64,000 nt of DNA, taken from Aureibacter tunicatorum. Lineage in GTDB: Bacteria > Bacteroidota > Bacteroidia > Cytophagales > Cyclobacteriaceae. This document shows, piece by piece, positions 52,504-61,370 of this stretch. Made by a program: the position numbers and the translations under genes. Within the stretch, counting starts at the first letter, position 1, and the number at the start of each line of letters is the position of its first letter. The notes beneath the pieces are model-generated. The model did not search any database. It worked only from the letters and a program-made list of their open reading frames with translations, and had not been told where the DNA came from. The stretch spans positions 558,001 through 622,000 of the forward strand of contig NZ_AP025305.1 in the NCBI RefSeq assembly GCF_036492635.1, read 5' to 3'.

Positions 52504-52511
52504 TAACTTTG
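52504..52511 (+). promoter_or_regulatory. candidate promoter of rdgB-udk-trkA
   Basis: TAACTTTG, a perfect -7 box followed by TAC. The nearest TTG is 15 bases upstream (52486-52488), shorter than ideal. It lies 77 bases before the rdgB start, divergent from the Ppx-like promoter. Confidence 0.5.
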
Positions 52512-52533
52512 TACAAGTAAAATAGATTACAAT

Positions 52534-52569
52534 ATGGCAGTTGAATTTTTTGATTTCGCTATAAGATAA
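52534..52569 (+). CDS. possible 11-residue leader ORF
   Basis: ATG to TAA, encoding MAVEFFDFAIR, begins about 22 bases after the candidate -7 box and ends 19 bases before the rdgB start. It has no run of regulatory codons and may be chance. Confidence 0.2.
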   Translation: MAVEFFDFAIR

Positions 52570-52588
52570 CTTGATTATAACAAATATC

Positions 52589-53179
52589 ATGACTGAATTA
52601 TGCTTCGCGACAAATAATGCGAATAAATTGAGAGAAATACAGCAAATGCTTGGCGATGAGTTTATTCTTAAAGGCTTGAAAGATATCGGTTGCTTGGAAG
52701 AGCTGGCTGAAGATCAAGACACGCTTGAAGGAAATTCATTGCAAAAGGCGGAGTTTGTGGCGAAAAAATATGGAGTAGCATGCTTTGCTGATGATACAGG
52801 ATTGGAAGTAGAGGCATTGGATAATGCTCCTGGGGTATATTCCGCAAGGTATGCTGGACCACAGAGAGACAATCAAGCGAATATTTCTTTGGTGCTTGAG
52901 AATTTGAAAGGCAAGAATTCAAGAAAGGCACAATTTAGGACGGTAATTTCGTTAGTAGAAGCAGGAAAAGTTCATCAGTTTACTGGGATTGCCAAAGGTG
53001 TGATTGCCGATGATTTGAGCGGGGAAGAAGGTTTTGGATATGATCCTGTTTTTATTCCTGAGGGAGAAAACAGAACTTTCGCCCAGATGAGCGCTCAAGA
53101 AAAGAATGCGATTAGTCATAGAGGCAAAGCTTTCAGAAAGTTGATAGAACATTTGAAAAATAATCATAACAGATCATAA
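52589..53179 (+). CDS. rdgB: XTP/dITP pyrophosphatase (HAM1 family)
   Basis: 196 residues. Cleaves XTP, dITP and related damaged purine nucleotides to monophosphates, keeping them out of DNA and RNA. TNNANKLREI (~8-17), the metal-binding FADDTGLEVEAL (~68-79) and the GFGYDPVFIPEG segment (~150-161) with SHRGKA near the end are all signatures. ATG 52589 is used rather than the TTG at 52571. udk starts 7 bases after it. Confidence 0.96.
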   Translation: MTELCFATNNANKLREIQQMLGDEFILKGLKDIGCLEELAEDQDTLEGNSLQKAEFVAKKYGVACFADDTGLEVEALDNAPGVYSARYAGPQRDNQANISLVLENLKGKNSRKAQFRTVISLVEAGKVHQFTGIAKGVIADDLSGEEGFGYDPVFIPEGENRTFAQMSAQEKNAISHRGKAFRKLIEHLKNNHNRS

Positions 53180-53186
53180 ACTGCAA

Positions 53187-53810
53187 ATGGAAAAACCATA
53201 CATAGTAGGGATTACGGGAGGAAGCGCTTCGGGAAAGACAACTGTTTTAAAGTCTATTATCAATTCATTTGGCGAAGAGGATATTTGTTTGGTTTCGCAG
53301 GATAATTATTACAAACCAAGAAATCAACAGCCAGTGGATGAAAATGGGGTTCATAATTTTGACAAGCCTGTGTCTATTGATTTTGAGTCTTTCAGAAGTG
53401 ATATTATTTCATTAATGAATGGAGAGACGGTGAAGAGGCAGGAATATGTCTTTAATAACCCTAGCGCTACTCCGACATTGATTGAATGGAAGCCTGCGCC
53501 TATTATCATAGTTGAAGGTTTGTTTGTTTTTTATGATGAGGCTATAGAAGAGTTATTGGACTTGAAAGTTTTTATCGATGCCAAAGAGCATATTAAGCTT
53601 AAGAGAAGGATTATCAGAGATAGCGAAGAAAGAGGATATGATTTGGAAGACGTGTTGTATAGGTATGAAAAGCATGTGATTCCAACATATGAAAGATATA
53701 TTAATCCGCTTAAGGATGATGCGGATATGATCATACCAAATAATAATTGTTACAAGAAGGGAACGGCAGTGTTGGTGGAATTTTTAAGAAATAAATTGGA
53801 AAAATCGTGA
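53187..53810 (+). CDS. udk: uridine kinase
   Basis: 207 residues. Phosphorylates uridine and cytidine in pyrimidine salvage. P-loop GGSASGKT (11-18), the QDNYY motif (~40-44), NFDKP (~58-62), and IIVEGLF (~109-115) with RIIRDSEERG (~136-145). The stop overlaps the start of the next gene (GTGA), so translation is coupled. Confidence 0.95.
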   Translation: MEKPYIVGITGGSASGKTTVLKSIINSFGEEDICLVSQDNYYKPRNQQPVDENGVHNFDKPVSIDFESFRSDIISLMNGETVKRQEYVFNNPSATPTLIEWKPAPIIIVEGLFVFYDEAIEELLDLKVFIDAKEHIKLKRRIIRDSEERGYDLEDVLYRYEKHVIPTYERYINPLKDDADMIIPNNNCYKKGTAVLVEFLRNKLEKS

Positions 53811-54496
53811 ATAATTTTGCCGTTATAGGTCTAGGACAATACGGAGGAGCTATTGCTCGAACTTTGGCGAATCGGGGAGCGCAAGTATTGGCTATTGATA
53901 GTTTATATGAGAAAGTAGAGGCAATAAAAGAAGATGTTGCACATGCTGTTCAGCTTGACGCAACCGATCCAAGAGGTTTGGAAGCTCAGAATATAACGGA
54001 AATGGATGCGGTAGTTGTGGCTATCGGTGAAAATTTCGAATGCCAGCTTTTGACCATAGTGGTATTGCAAGAAATGGGAGTGAAGAGAATCATGGGCAGA
54101 GCTGCTAGCACTCAGCAAAAGATTATTCTTCAAAAAATGGGTATTACGGAGATCATTTCTCCAGAAGTAACCATTGGCCAAAGTGTTGCTGAGCAATTGC
54201 TACAGCCAAATATTCATTCTTTTTTGCCTTTGCCGGATGACTATGAAATAGTTGAGTTAAAGACTCCTACAAAGGTTTGCAATATGCTTTTGAAAGATGT
54301 GTCATTAAGGGACAAGTATGACCTTAATTTGATAACTATTAAAAGGTCTTATCAAAAAGTAAAATCAGGCCATACGGTAATGGAAGAGCATATCATAGGT
54401 GTGCCAAAGGCTAATACAGTTTTATATGCTACTGATATATTGATCATGCTGGGCAAAAAACAAGACGTCGATAAGTTTTTGACCGTTAACAGTTGA
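53807..54496 (+). CDS. TrkA/KtrA-type potassium channel regulatory protein
   Basis: 229 residues. An RCK/TrkA-N nucleotide-binding domain (IGLGQYGGAIA, 7-17, then the acidic AIDS at ~30) and a C-terminal TrkA-C domain (~135-220). Such proteins gate a TrkH/KtrB membrane subunit in response to NAD(H), ATP or c-di-AMP. No membrane subunit is adjacent. The start is GTG, fused to the udk stop by a 4-base overlap. Confidence 0.9.
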   Translation: MNNFAVIGLGQYGGAIARTLANRGAQVLAIDSLYEKVEAIKEDVAHAVQLDATDPRGLEAQNITEMDAVVVAIGENFECQLLTIVVLQEMGVKRIMGRAASTQQKIILQKMGITEIISPEVTIGQSVAEQLLQPNIHSFLPLPDDYEIVELKTPTKVCNMLLKDVSLRDKYDLNLITIKRSYQKVKSGHTVMEEHIIGVPKANTVLYATDILIMLGKKQDVDKFLTVNS

Positions 54497-54519
54497 TATT
54501 TGCCATAAAAATATTCAAG

Positions 54520-54554
54520 CGGGTTGCGAAAGTAGTTTTTGCAACCCGTTTTTT
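54520..54554 (+). terminator. terminator of rdgB-udk-trkA
   Basis: CGGGTTGC and GCAACCCG form an 8-bp stem, extended by A/T pairs with one bulge, followed by six T residues. Confidence 0.92.
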
Positions 54555-54599
54555 GTTTAAAACGTTATGATTGGTGTTAAAACTAAAATCATACAATAC

Positions 54600-55157
54600 A
54601 TGAACAAGTTAATGCTTATGGTGGCAGCTTTGCTATTGTCATCTCTTTCAATTGTCTTTGCTCAAAACGAAGATAAAACGATTTATCAATTTCAAGTTGA
54701 GGATATCAATGGCAAAACCTTTGATATGTCAAGTCTCAAAGGTAAAAAAGTAATGATCGTCAATACTGCTTCTAAATGCGGGTTGACGCCCCAATACAAG
54801 GGCTTGGAAGAGCTTTACGAAAAGTACGGCAAGAAAGATGATTTTATTATCATAGGATTCCCTTCGAATGATTTCTTAAGTCAAGAGCCAGGAACGAATT
54901 CGGAGATTGCTCAATTTTGCCAAAAAAACTATGGAGTTACTTTTCCAATGATGTCTAAGATAAAAGTCAAAGGAGATGACAAGGCCCCTATTTATCAGTT
55001 TTTGACTGAAAAGAGCAAAAACGGAGTTGAGGATTCAAAAGTTAAATGGAATTTTCAAAAATATTTGATAGGAAGAGATGGACGCATAGAAAAGGTAATT
55101 TCTCCAAATGTTAAACCTGATGATAAGGAAATCATAGAGTGGATAGAAAGCAAATAG
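54600..55157 (+). CDS. secreted glutathione peroxidase-family thiol peroxidase
   Basis: 185 residues. Signal peptide 1-22 (FAQ) for export. The peroxidatic cysteine is C60 in ASKCGLTPQY. The tetrad partners GFPSNDF (~91-97) and KWNFQKYLI (~150) are conserved. It is a cysteine (not selenocysteine) enzyme and probably uses thioredoxin to reduce lipid or organic peroxides in the periplasm. ATG 54600 is chosen for the clean signal peptide. Confidence 0.93.
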   Translation: MNKLMLMVAALLLSSLSIVFAQNEDKTIYQFQVEDINGKTFDMSSLKGKKVMIVNTASKCGLTPQYKGLEELYEKYGKKDDFIIIGFPSNDFLSQEPGTNSEIAQFCQKNYGVTFPMMSKIKVKGDDKAPIYQFLTEKSKNGVEDSKVKWNFQKYLIGRDGRIEKVISPNVKPDDKEIIEWIESK

Positions 55158-55185
55158 TAAATTAAAAGAAGAAAAATTATATATA

Positions 55186-55213
55186 AAAAGCTCAAGAGTA
55201 CTTGAGCTTTTTT
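55186..55213 (+). terminator. terminator of the peroxidase gene
   Basis: AAAAGCTCAAG and CTTGAGCTTTT form a perfect 11-bp stem with loop AGTA, followed by further T residues, 28 bases after the stop. Confidence 0.93.
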
Positions 55214-55531
55214 GTTTAAAATATTTTTAATCAAGCAGTTATATTTTTTTGATTTAATAGAATGAATGAGTTTTTAATTTTATATTAAAAAAGTTACTTA
55301 TTTGAAATTATATTAAATTTTAAATCGTATTAAAGTATATTATTTATTGAAATATTATATTTTTTTAAAAAAGCTTTTTTTCTTCTACTCTAATTTCTAT
55401 TATTGCAATCCAATTTGAAAAAACTTGAATATTTCAAGGCTTTGAATTTTAAAATCGCAATATTTTGCGGGTGTTTCTGAAAAACCTTAAGAGTAAGACT
55501 AATTTTTAACAAACAAAACTAAAACTAAAAA
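55214..55531. other. AT-rich gene-free stretch before the TRL-like gene
   Basis: About 318 bases, mostly A and T, with no ORF. Contents: a palindromic run around 55366-55380; a perfect inverted repeat CTTGAA-TAT-TTCAAG (55424-55438); and TTTG near 55440 with a TATTTTGC 16 bases further on, a poor promoter match followed by a small CGCAA/TTGCG hairpin. No tRNA or known ncRNA was recognised. It probably holds the promoter and regulatory site for the lipoprotein gene. Confidence 0.5.
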
Positions 55532-55804
55532 ATGAAAAGTTTTTTGACTACTCTATTCTGTGCGGTATTGCTATCTAGCTGCACGATGACTTTGCCAGTT
55601 GCAACTTCAGGAAAAGTAACAGGGTCAAAGGTAGGTACATCTAAAGCTACAGTTATTTTAGGGTTCTTCTTCAACCAAGATGCTAGCATTGCTAAAGCTG
55701 CTAAAGCTGGTAACATTGAAGAAATCGCTACTGTTGATCAGAAGATCACGAATGTATTAGGTCTTATTTATACTAAGTACGAGACTATCGTAACAGGAGA
55801 ATAA
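55532..55804 (+). CDS. TRL-like family lipoprotein
   Basis: 90 residues. Signal peptide with lipobox LSSC (C17), then the TRL-like domain: GKVTGSKVGTSKATVILG (~27-44), DASIAKAAKAGNIEEIATVDQKI, and a C-terminal segment YTKYETIVTGE. The family name comes from tRNA-associated loci in other bacteria; its function is unknown. It is a small lipid-anchored envelope protein. It precedes two unknown envelope proteins that could form a cluster with it. Confidence 0.8.
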   Translation: MKSFLTTLFCAVLLSSCTMTLPVATSGKVTGSKVGTSKATVILGFFFNQDASIAKAAKAGNIEEIATVDQKITNVLGLIYTKYETIVTGE

Positions 55805-55869
55805 TATTTACAGGAATAATCAATCGTGCGCAGAAATCTCTGCGCACAATTTATCTATTGATTTGAGTT

Positions 55870-56382
55870 ATGAAGGGAATGAGATTTTTATTGGTAATTA
55901 TTTTTTTGACTGTTTGTACCTCATCTTTTGCACAATCGAATAATAAGTATTTCACAAGTTTTTTTAAGGGCAAAGGGCAACATTTATTTTTTGTGAAACC
56001 TATCGATTTTCGCTCACAAAATGGAACGCTTCAATTGCAAATAGATTTTACTGTCTCGACGGTAGATTCTGATTCTGTAATTGTTAATTTTTCGGTGATT
56101 AAAAATGATAAGGAGAAGCTTAAGTTTGAGGAAATGCTTATTCAGAATGGAGATTCTAAATTGACTTTGGAAAGCCCTGAATATTTGTATTTTGAAAAAC
56201 GTAAAAAGAATTATTTGAGTAGATATACCGCAAAGTGCACAACTCAACAATTGATCAAATTATTTGAAAGTTCGAAATGGGTAATTGGTTTTAACGACAA
56301 TGACTCGCATTTTTTACCATCGAAAAAATTCACTAAAAATTGCTCAATCCTTAATGAAGAGGTGTTTTCTGTATATTTTTAA
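55870..56382 (+). CDS. secreted protein of unknown function
   Basis: 170 residues. Signal peptide ending SFAQ (~22), then a soluble domain with alternating strands and two cysteines (C123, C159) that could form a disulfide. Lysine- and phenylalanine-rich, ends in phenylalanine but is too short and polar for a barrel. Not recognised. Between the TRL-like lipoprotein and another lipoprotein. Confidence 0.6.
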   Translation: MKGMRFLLVIIFLTVCTSSFAQSNNKYFTSFFKGKGQHLFFVKPIDFRSQNGTLQLQIDFTVSTVDSDSVIVNFSVIKNDKEKLKFEEMLIQNGDSKLTLESPEYLYFEKRKKNYLSRYTAKCTTQQLIKLFESSKWVIGFNDNDSHFLPSKKFTKNCSILNEEVFSVYF

Positions 56383-56393
56383 TAAGCAACCGT

Positions 56394-56981
56394 ATGAAAA
56401 GTAGTTTGATAAAGAAGAGTTTGATCTGTTTGTTTTTGATGTCATTTTTTGCTTGCAATAATAACGAGACGAATAGTGACTATTCAAGGATATTGGGAAA
56501 AGTAGAAAGACATTCAAACGAAGGAAATTTGACTATGGCTATCAAAGAATTAGATAAAGGCATTAAGTTATATTCGGATAGTTCTGAGTTGTATTTGCAG
56601 AAAATGATGTACTTGATCAGAAATAAAGAGCATCAAAACTTGTCTAAGCACTTGGATATAATGATAGACCAGGAAATAAATATGAATGCAGCGTATACTT
56701 ATAAAGGCTTATTATTTGATCATTCCAATGAGCTTGATTCAGCATATAAGTATTATAAACTTGGGCACGAGTTGTCTCAACAACAAAATTTGTCTAAGGA
56801 AGAAAGTGCGTTGGACGAGTTGTTGTTTTTAGAGTTAATAGGAGAAGATTCTTTAGCAAGGATTAGAAGAACGGAAATTGTCGAGCAATTTTCAGACAAT
56901 CAGCATGTAAATACTTTTATTTATATTCTTGAAACTAAGGGAATACAGGAGTATAAAAAACAAATGATTAATGTCAATTGA
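56394..56981 (+). CDS. lipoprotein with TPR-like helices
   Basis: 195 residues. Signal peptide with lipobox FFAC (C21) then about four helical pairs of tetratricopeptide type (GNLTMAIKELDKGIKLYSDSSELYLQKM, AAYTYKGLLFDHSNELDSAYKYYKLG). Such repeats bind proteins. It starts 11 bases after the preceding secreted-protein gene and is probably co-transcribed. Partner unknown. Confidence 0.72.
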   Translation: MKSSLIKKSLICLFLMSFFACNNNETNSDYSRILGKVERHSNEGNLTMAIKELDKGIKLYSDSSELYLQKMMYLIRNKEHQNLSKHLDIMIDQEINMNAAYTYKGLLFDHSNELDSAYKYYKLGHELSQQQNLSKEESALDELLFLELIGEDSLARIRRTEIVEQFSDNQHVNTFIYILETKGIQEYKKQMINVN

Positions 56982-57096
56982 TTGTAAATTGCCCTTTGTT
57001 TATATAATACTATTTATTTTTTTGTTCTTGATTAGCATAAGATCAATTTATTCATAATTGATTCATATCTTATATAATTAACTATAAGATTTGCTA

Positions 57097-60072
57097 ATGA
57101 AGAAATTATACACTTTGTTACTAGGAACGGTCATGGCATTTGACTCCATGGCTCAAACACAGGAACCTTGTTCAATGCAAGGTAAAATACCTTCAGAAAT
57201 ACAAGAGAGTACTAGTACTCTAGCTAGACGTCAAGCCAAGGATCAGTATGTGATACCAATGGTCTTTCATGTTATTCATGCTGGAGGAGTTGAAAATGTC
57301 AGTGATGAGCAAATTCACGAATCTATCAAGCAATTGAATGAGGACTTTGCTGGCGAGGACATTAATATTGATCAAGTTATCCCGGAATTTCAGGATATTA
57401 TTGGAAGATCGGATATACGTTTTGTTTTGGCGAATAAAGACCCGCAAGGAAATTTTACGGCTGGAATAAATAGATATTTCCATCCTACTTTTTCAGCAAA
57501 TGGGGATGATGGAGGAACACTGGAAAGGCAATATAAGCAAGCCTATGGTTGGCCAAGAGAAAAATACTTGAATGTATTTGTATTAAAAAGTTCTGGCCCG
57601 AATTCAGGTTCAGCTTTTGCAGAATATCCATCTGATGAGGCAAGGTATGTATGGGATGATGGTGTTGTTACTTCTCACTGGGCGCTTGGCCGAACAGGCA
57701 CAGCTAAAGATACTCATTACAAAATCATGACACATGAAGTGGGCCATTTCCTAAACTTGATTCATGCTTGGGGAGAAGGAGGGTATCAAGTTGCAAGCTC
57801 ATGTAATGGAGACGATTTGGTAGCGGATACGCCTAATACAATTGGAAATTCAGGTTGCAATCCTAATAATGTTAGCTGTGGCTCATTAGACAATACTCAA
57901 AACTATATGGATTATGGGTATTGCACAGTAATGTTCACTCAAGGACAAGTGGATCGTATGATGGATGCCTTGACTTCAAGCGTGGGAGGCAGAAACAATC
58001 TGCATGCAGATAATAACCTTGTGCAGACAGGTATAACAGACTATGAAGTGCAAGCTCAGATTAGCTCTGAAGTGCATACAATTCCTGTGGGACATTCTAT
58101 AGATTTTATTGATAGATCAACTTCTGAGAACAGTTCTATAGAGTCATGGGAGTGGAAATTTGAAGGAGGAGAACCTGCTTCATTTTCAGGTAAAACACCT
58201 CCTGCAATTAGTTATACCCACCCAGGGTCATATGATGTCACTTTGACAGTAACGGATCAAGCAGGAAATATAAACACTCAAGTGAGAGAAGCTTATGTGA
58301 CTGTTGAGCAAGATATTGTTATGCAGAATGGTACTCTAAGAGCTTGCGATACTAAGTTCTTTGATTCAGGTAGAAATAGCAATTATACAAATAGAGAAGA
58401 TTTCACGCTGACTCTTTTACCAGAAGTTGATGGAAATATTTTGGAAGTCGCGTTTAATTCATTTAGGCTAGATAATAATTGCGGAAATGATTATTTGGAA
58501 ATATATGATGGTCCAAATACTTCGTCTACAAAACTAGGAACTTATTGTGGAACAAACTCGCCAGGTACAGTAACTTCATCACATAGTTCTGGTGCGTTGA
58601 CATTTGTTTTTCATTCCAATGTTAGCAATATGTATGCTGGATGGGATGCTGATGTTTCTTGCAAAGCTTCAAATGGTATGCAAGCCGATTTTACATTAGA
58701 AAATGAAAATATAAACCTATTGATAGATCCAAGTATAACAATTGTAGAATCGTCAGAAAACGGGTCTTCAGTCATAAACTCTTGGGAATGGAAATTTGAA
58801 GGAGCGAATATTGATTCATATTCAGGCCAGAATCCTCCAGAGTTGACTTATAATGCTCCAGGTATTTATGCTGTTAAGCTGACAATTTCAGATGGAAATG
58901 AATCAATCAGCAAGACGACTTATGTGACAGTAAACAAAGAACTAAAAATTGCTAATGGAACAGTTGACTTTTGCGATGGTGTGTTTGTGGATAATGGAGG
59001 CAGTCAGGGTGCGTACGGAAATAATGAGAATTTTGTAATGACCCTTAATCCTGGTGGAGCTGATAAATACTTGGAAGTTGACTTTGCTGTATTTGATGTC
59101 GAATCAGACCCTGAATCCAACAGCTGTCAGTATGACTTTTTGAAAATATATGATGGACCAGACGCATCGTCACCAGAGATCGGCTTATTCTGTAATGATG
59201 AAGGATCTACGCCTCCAAGTACAATTAAATCAAGCCATGCATCAGGAGCTTTAACATTTGAGTTTAAATCAGATGGGAATACCTTCTTGAATGGCTGGGT
59301 AGCTAATGTGAATTGCGTTTCGAATCAATCGGATTTGAATTTAGATGTGCAGGATATGATTGTTGGTTCTTGTGCTTTAAGTCCAGAAGTTAGACCTCTT
59401 GTATCGGGAGGAACAGAACCATATACTTATGAATGGATAGATCTATCAAGCGAGAATACTATTGCGACATCAGCTACTATGAATTTGGACGCTGGTTCAT
59501 ATAAGCTAATAGTTACGGATGCTGATAATAGCATAGTTGAACAAGAGTTTACTATTTCAAGAGAGGAAACAGTAGAAATCACTTCTTTGACTGATATGAC
59601 GATTAAAGAATACGAAACAAACACTACAGCATTTTCAGTAAATGTATCAGGTGTAAGTCCTCTTGTATATAGATGGGAACCTACTGTAGGTTTGGATGAT
59701 GCATCAATTTTAAATCCAGTTCCAAACCCTGCTCAAACAACCGAATATACTCTTACTGTAACGGATGTTTATGGATGTCAGGTGACACAAAGCGTGACAG
59801 TGATTGTAGAGGACGACAATGTATTGTCAAGTGATGATTTAAGAAATGAAATAAGTGTATTTCCTAATCCGACAGAAGGGAAATTGCAAATAGTTTCCAA
59901 TGGTTTGGATTTGCAGTTAGTTGAAGTTTATAGTTTGGAAGGAAAGCTTCAATCTAAATATTCTTTGGAAGGAATTACGGAAATAGATTTGTCTTTACTT
60001 ACTTCAGGAGTGTACCAGGTAAAAGTAATAGCTTCAGGTCAAGTAAGCGTGCATAAAATTATTCTGAAATAA
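57097..60072 (+). CDS. T9SS-exported M43 metalloprotease with PKD and CUB domains
   Basis: 991 residues. Signal peptide 1-20. Catalytic M43 (pappalysin/cytophagalysin) domain ~45-300 with zinc site HEVGHFLNLIH at 212-222 and a methionine turn near TVMFTQ. Then PKD (~325-405), CUB (~410-525), a second PKD-like (~530-615), a second CUB (~620-740), Ig-like SprB-type repeats (~745-905) and a C-terminal T9SS sorting domain (~918-991) beginning VFPNPTEGKL. It should be exported through the outer membrane by T9SS and attached or released, to degrade extracellular protein. ATG 57097 used. Confidence 0.9.
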   Translation: MKKLYTLLLGTVMAFDSMAQTQEPCSMQGKIPSEIQESTSTLARRQAKDQYVIPMVFHVIHAGGVENVSDEQIHESIKQLNEDFAGEDINIDQVIPEFQDIIGRSDIRFVLANKDPQGNFTAGINRYFHPTFSANGDDGGTLERQYKQAYGWPREKYLNVFVLKSSGPNSGSAFAEYPSDEARYVWDDGVVTSHWALGRTGTAKDTHYKIMTHEVGHFLNLIHAWGEGGYQVASSCNGDDLVADTPNTIGNSGCNPNNVSCGSLDNTQNYMDYGYCTVMFTQGQVDRMMDALTSSVGGRNNLHADNNLVQTGITDYEVQAQISSEVHTIPVGHSIDFIDRSTSENSSIESWEWKFEGGEPASFSGKTPPAISYTHPGSYDVTLTVTDQAGNINTQVREAYVTVEQDIVMQNGTLRACDTKFFDSGRNSNYTNREDFTLTLLPEVDGNILEVAFNSFRLDNNCGNDYLEIYDGPNTSSTKLGTYCGTNSPGTVTSSHSSGALTFVFHSNVSNMYAGWDADVSCKASNGMQADFTLENENINLLIDPSITIVESSENGSSVINSWEWKFEGANIDSYSGQNPPELTYNAPGIYAVKLTISDGNESISKTTYVTVNKELKIANGTVDFCDGVFVDNGGSQGAYGNNENFVMTLNPGGADKYLEVDFAVFDVESDPESNSCQYDFLKIYDGPDASSPEIGLFCNDEGSTPPSTIKSSHASGALTFEFKSDGNTFLNGWVANVNCVSNQSDLNLDVQDMIVGSCALSPEVRPLVSGGTEPYTYEWIDLSSENTIATSATMNLDAGSYKLIVTDADNSIVEQEFTISREETVEITSLTDMTIKEYETNTTAFSVNVSGVSPLVYRWEPTVGLDDASILNPVPNPAQTTEYTLTVTDVYGCQVTQSVTVIVEDDNVLSSDDLRNEISVFPNPTEGKLQIVSNGLDLQLVEVYSLEGKLQSKYSLEGITEIDLSLLTSGVYQVKVIASGQVSVHKIILK

Positions 60073-60080
60073 TTAATTAA

Positions 60081-60118
60081 AATAACGGGGCTCTGATATT
60101 TTCAAAGCCCCGTTTTAG
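60081..60118. terminator. terminator between convergent genes
   Basis: AACGGGGCT and AGCCCCGTT form a perfect 9-bp stem with a 13-base loop, followed by TTT. It serves the metalloprotease (plus) and, with its A-rich left flank, the M16 gene (minus). Confidence 0.85.
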
Positions 60119-60119
60119 A

Positions 60120-61370
60120 TTAACCTTGCTTATCGCTCAAATAAAGCATTGTCGAAGAATTTTCTTCCCTGAGAATCTTATTCGATATTTTTTTAATGTC
60201 TTCCGGAGTTACTTTTCGTATTTGCTCAATTTCTTCATTGACAAGATTTGTGTCTCCAAGTATTGTCGCATATCCTAAGAACATAGCGATATTGAGTATT
60301 TCCATTTCAGAGAATACTAAACTTGCTTCTGCTTGATTCTTAACTTTTTGAAGCTCGTAATCATCGATGGTTTCAGTTTTCAACTTTTCAATGATTTGAT
60401 CAATGACTTCAACCGCTTCTTCGGGACTCTTTCCGCTATGTAGTTTTCCCGATATCACCAATAAGCCCGGATCGAATGAACCGGTCACATAAGAGTTGAT
60501 ACTGCTGAAAATTTTCTTTTCGGCCACAAGTTGTTGAAATAGTCGAGATGACCTTCCTCTTCCTAATATATCGCTTAGAAGGTCTATGGCTTGATACTCA
60601 GGGTCATTTTTTCCTGGCATATGAAATGCCTTGAATACAACATCATGCGGTACATCTCTATGCAATGTTAAAGTTCTTGGAGCTGTTTGAGGTTTCTCGA
60701 CAGGAATGTTTCTTTCTATTTTTTCACCCGAAGGAATAGACCCAAACCATTTCTCCGCAAGCTCAAAGCCTTTTTCTGGATCGATGTCTCCAGCAAGGCT
60801 TAAAACAGCATTGTTTGGAGTATAGTATTTACTTGAGAATTCTTGAAGATCCTTAAGTGTTATATTTTCAATTTGTTCTATGTTCTTGCCAATAGTAGGC
60901 CATTGATAGGAATGGTTTTGATAGCATAGTGGACGCATATGAAGCCAAAGATCACCATAAGGCTGGTTGAGATACCTCTGCTTGAATTCTTCTATAACGA
61001 CTCTTTGTTGAGTAATAAAGCCTTCATTATTGAAGCTCAAGGATTTCATTCGATCCGACTCTAGCCAAAACGCCGTTTCAACATTAGCGGAAGGCAAAGT
61101 GATGTAATAATTCGTGATGTCTGGACTTGTGAAAGCATTGTTCTCTCCTCCAACCCTTTGGATTTGCTCATCGTACTTTTCGATATTTTGCGATCCCGTA
61201 AACATCAAATGCTCAAAAAGGTGAGCCATACCTGTTTTATGCGGGTTTTCGTCTTTGGATCCTACATGGTAAATAAGATTAAAGGCCACTAAAGGAGTGG
61301 ACGTATCTTGATGGATAATTACCTGAAGACCATTTTTTAGCGTTTTTTTCTCAAAATGCGTCATAGCCAT
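60120..61370 (-). CDS. M16-family zinc peptidase
   Basis: 416 residues. The inverted zinc motif HLFEH (H-x2-E-H) lies near residue 50, with the third ligand glutamate about 75 residues later in SANVETAFWLESD. Then the C-terminal inactive-like half of the clan (DVVFKAFHMPGKND, GRSSRLFQQLV). This is the single-domain length of bacterial processing-protease-like M16 proteins, which usually work as pairs; only one is here. No signal peptide, so cytosolic unless paired otherwise. ATG 61370 fits the promoter; a 438-residue version starting at 61436 would begin upstream of it. Confidence 0.92.
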   Translation of the reverse strand: MAMTHFEKKTLKNGLQVIIHQDTSTPLVAFNLIYHVGSKDENPHKTGMAHLFEHLMFTGSQNIEKYDEQIQRVGGENNAFTSPDITNYYITLPSANVETAFWLESDRMKSLSFNNEGFITQQRVVIEEFKQRYLNQPYGDLWLHMRPLCYQNHSYQWPTIGKNIEQIENITLKDLQEFSSKYYTPNNAVLSLAGDIDPEKGFELAEKWFGSIPSGEKIERNIPVEKPQTAPRTLTLHRDVPHDVVFKAFHMPGKNDPEYQAIDLLSDILGRGRSSRLFQQLVAEKKIFSSINSYVTGSFDPGLLVISGKLHSGKSPEEAVEVIDQIIEKLKTETIDDYELQKVKNQAEASLVFSEMEILNIAMFLGYATILGDTNLVNEEIEQIRKVTPEDIKKISNKILREENSSTMLYLSDKQG

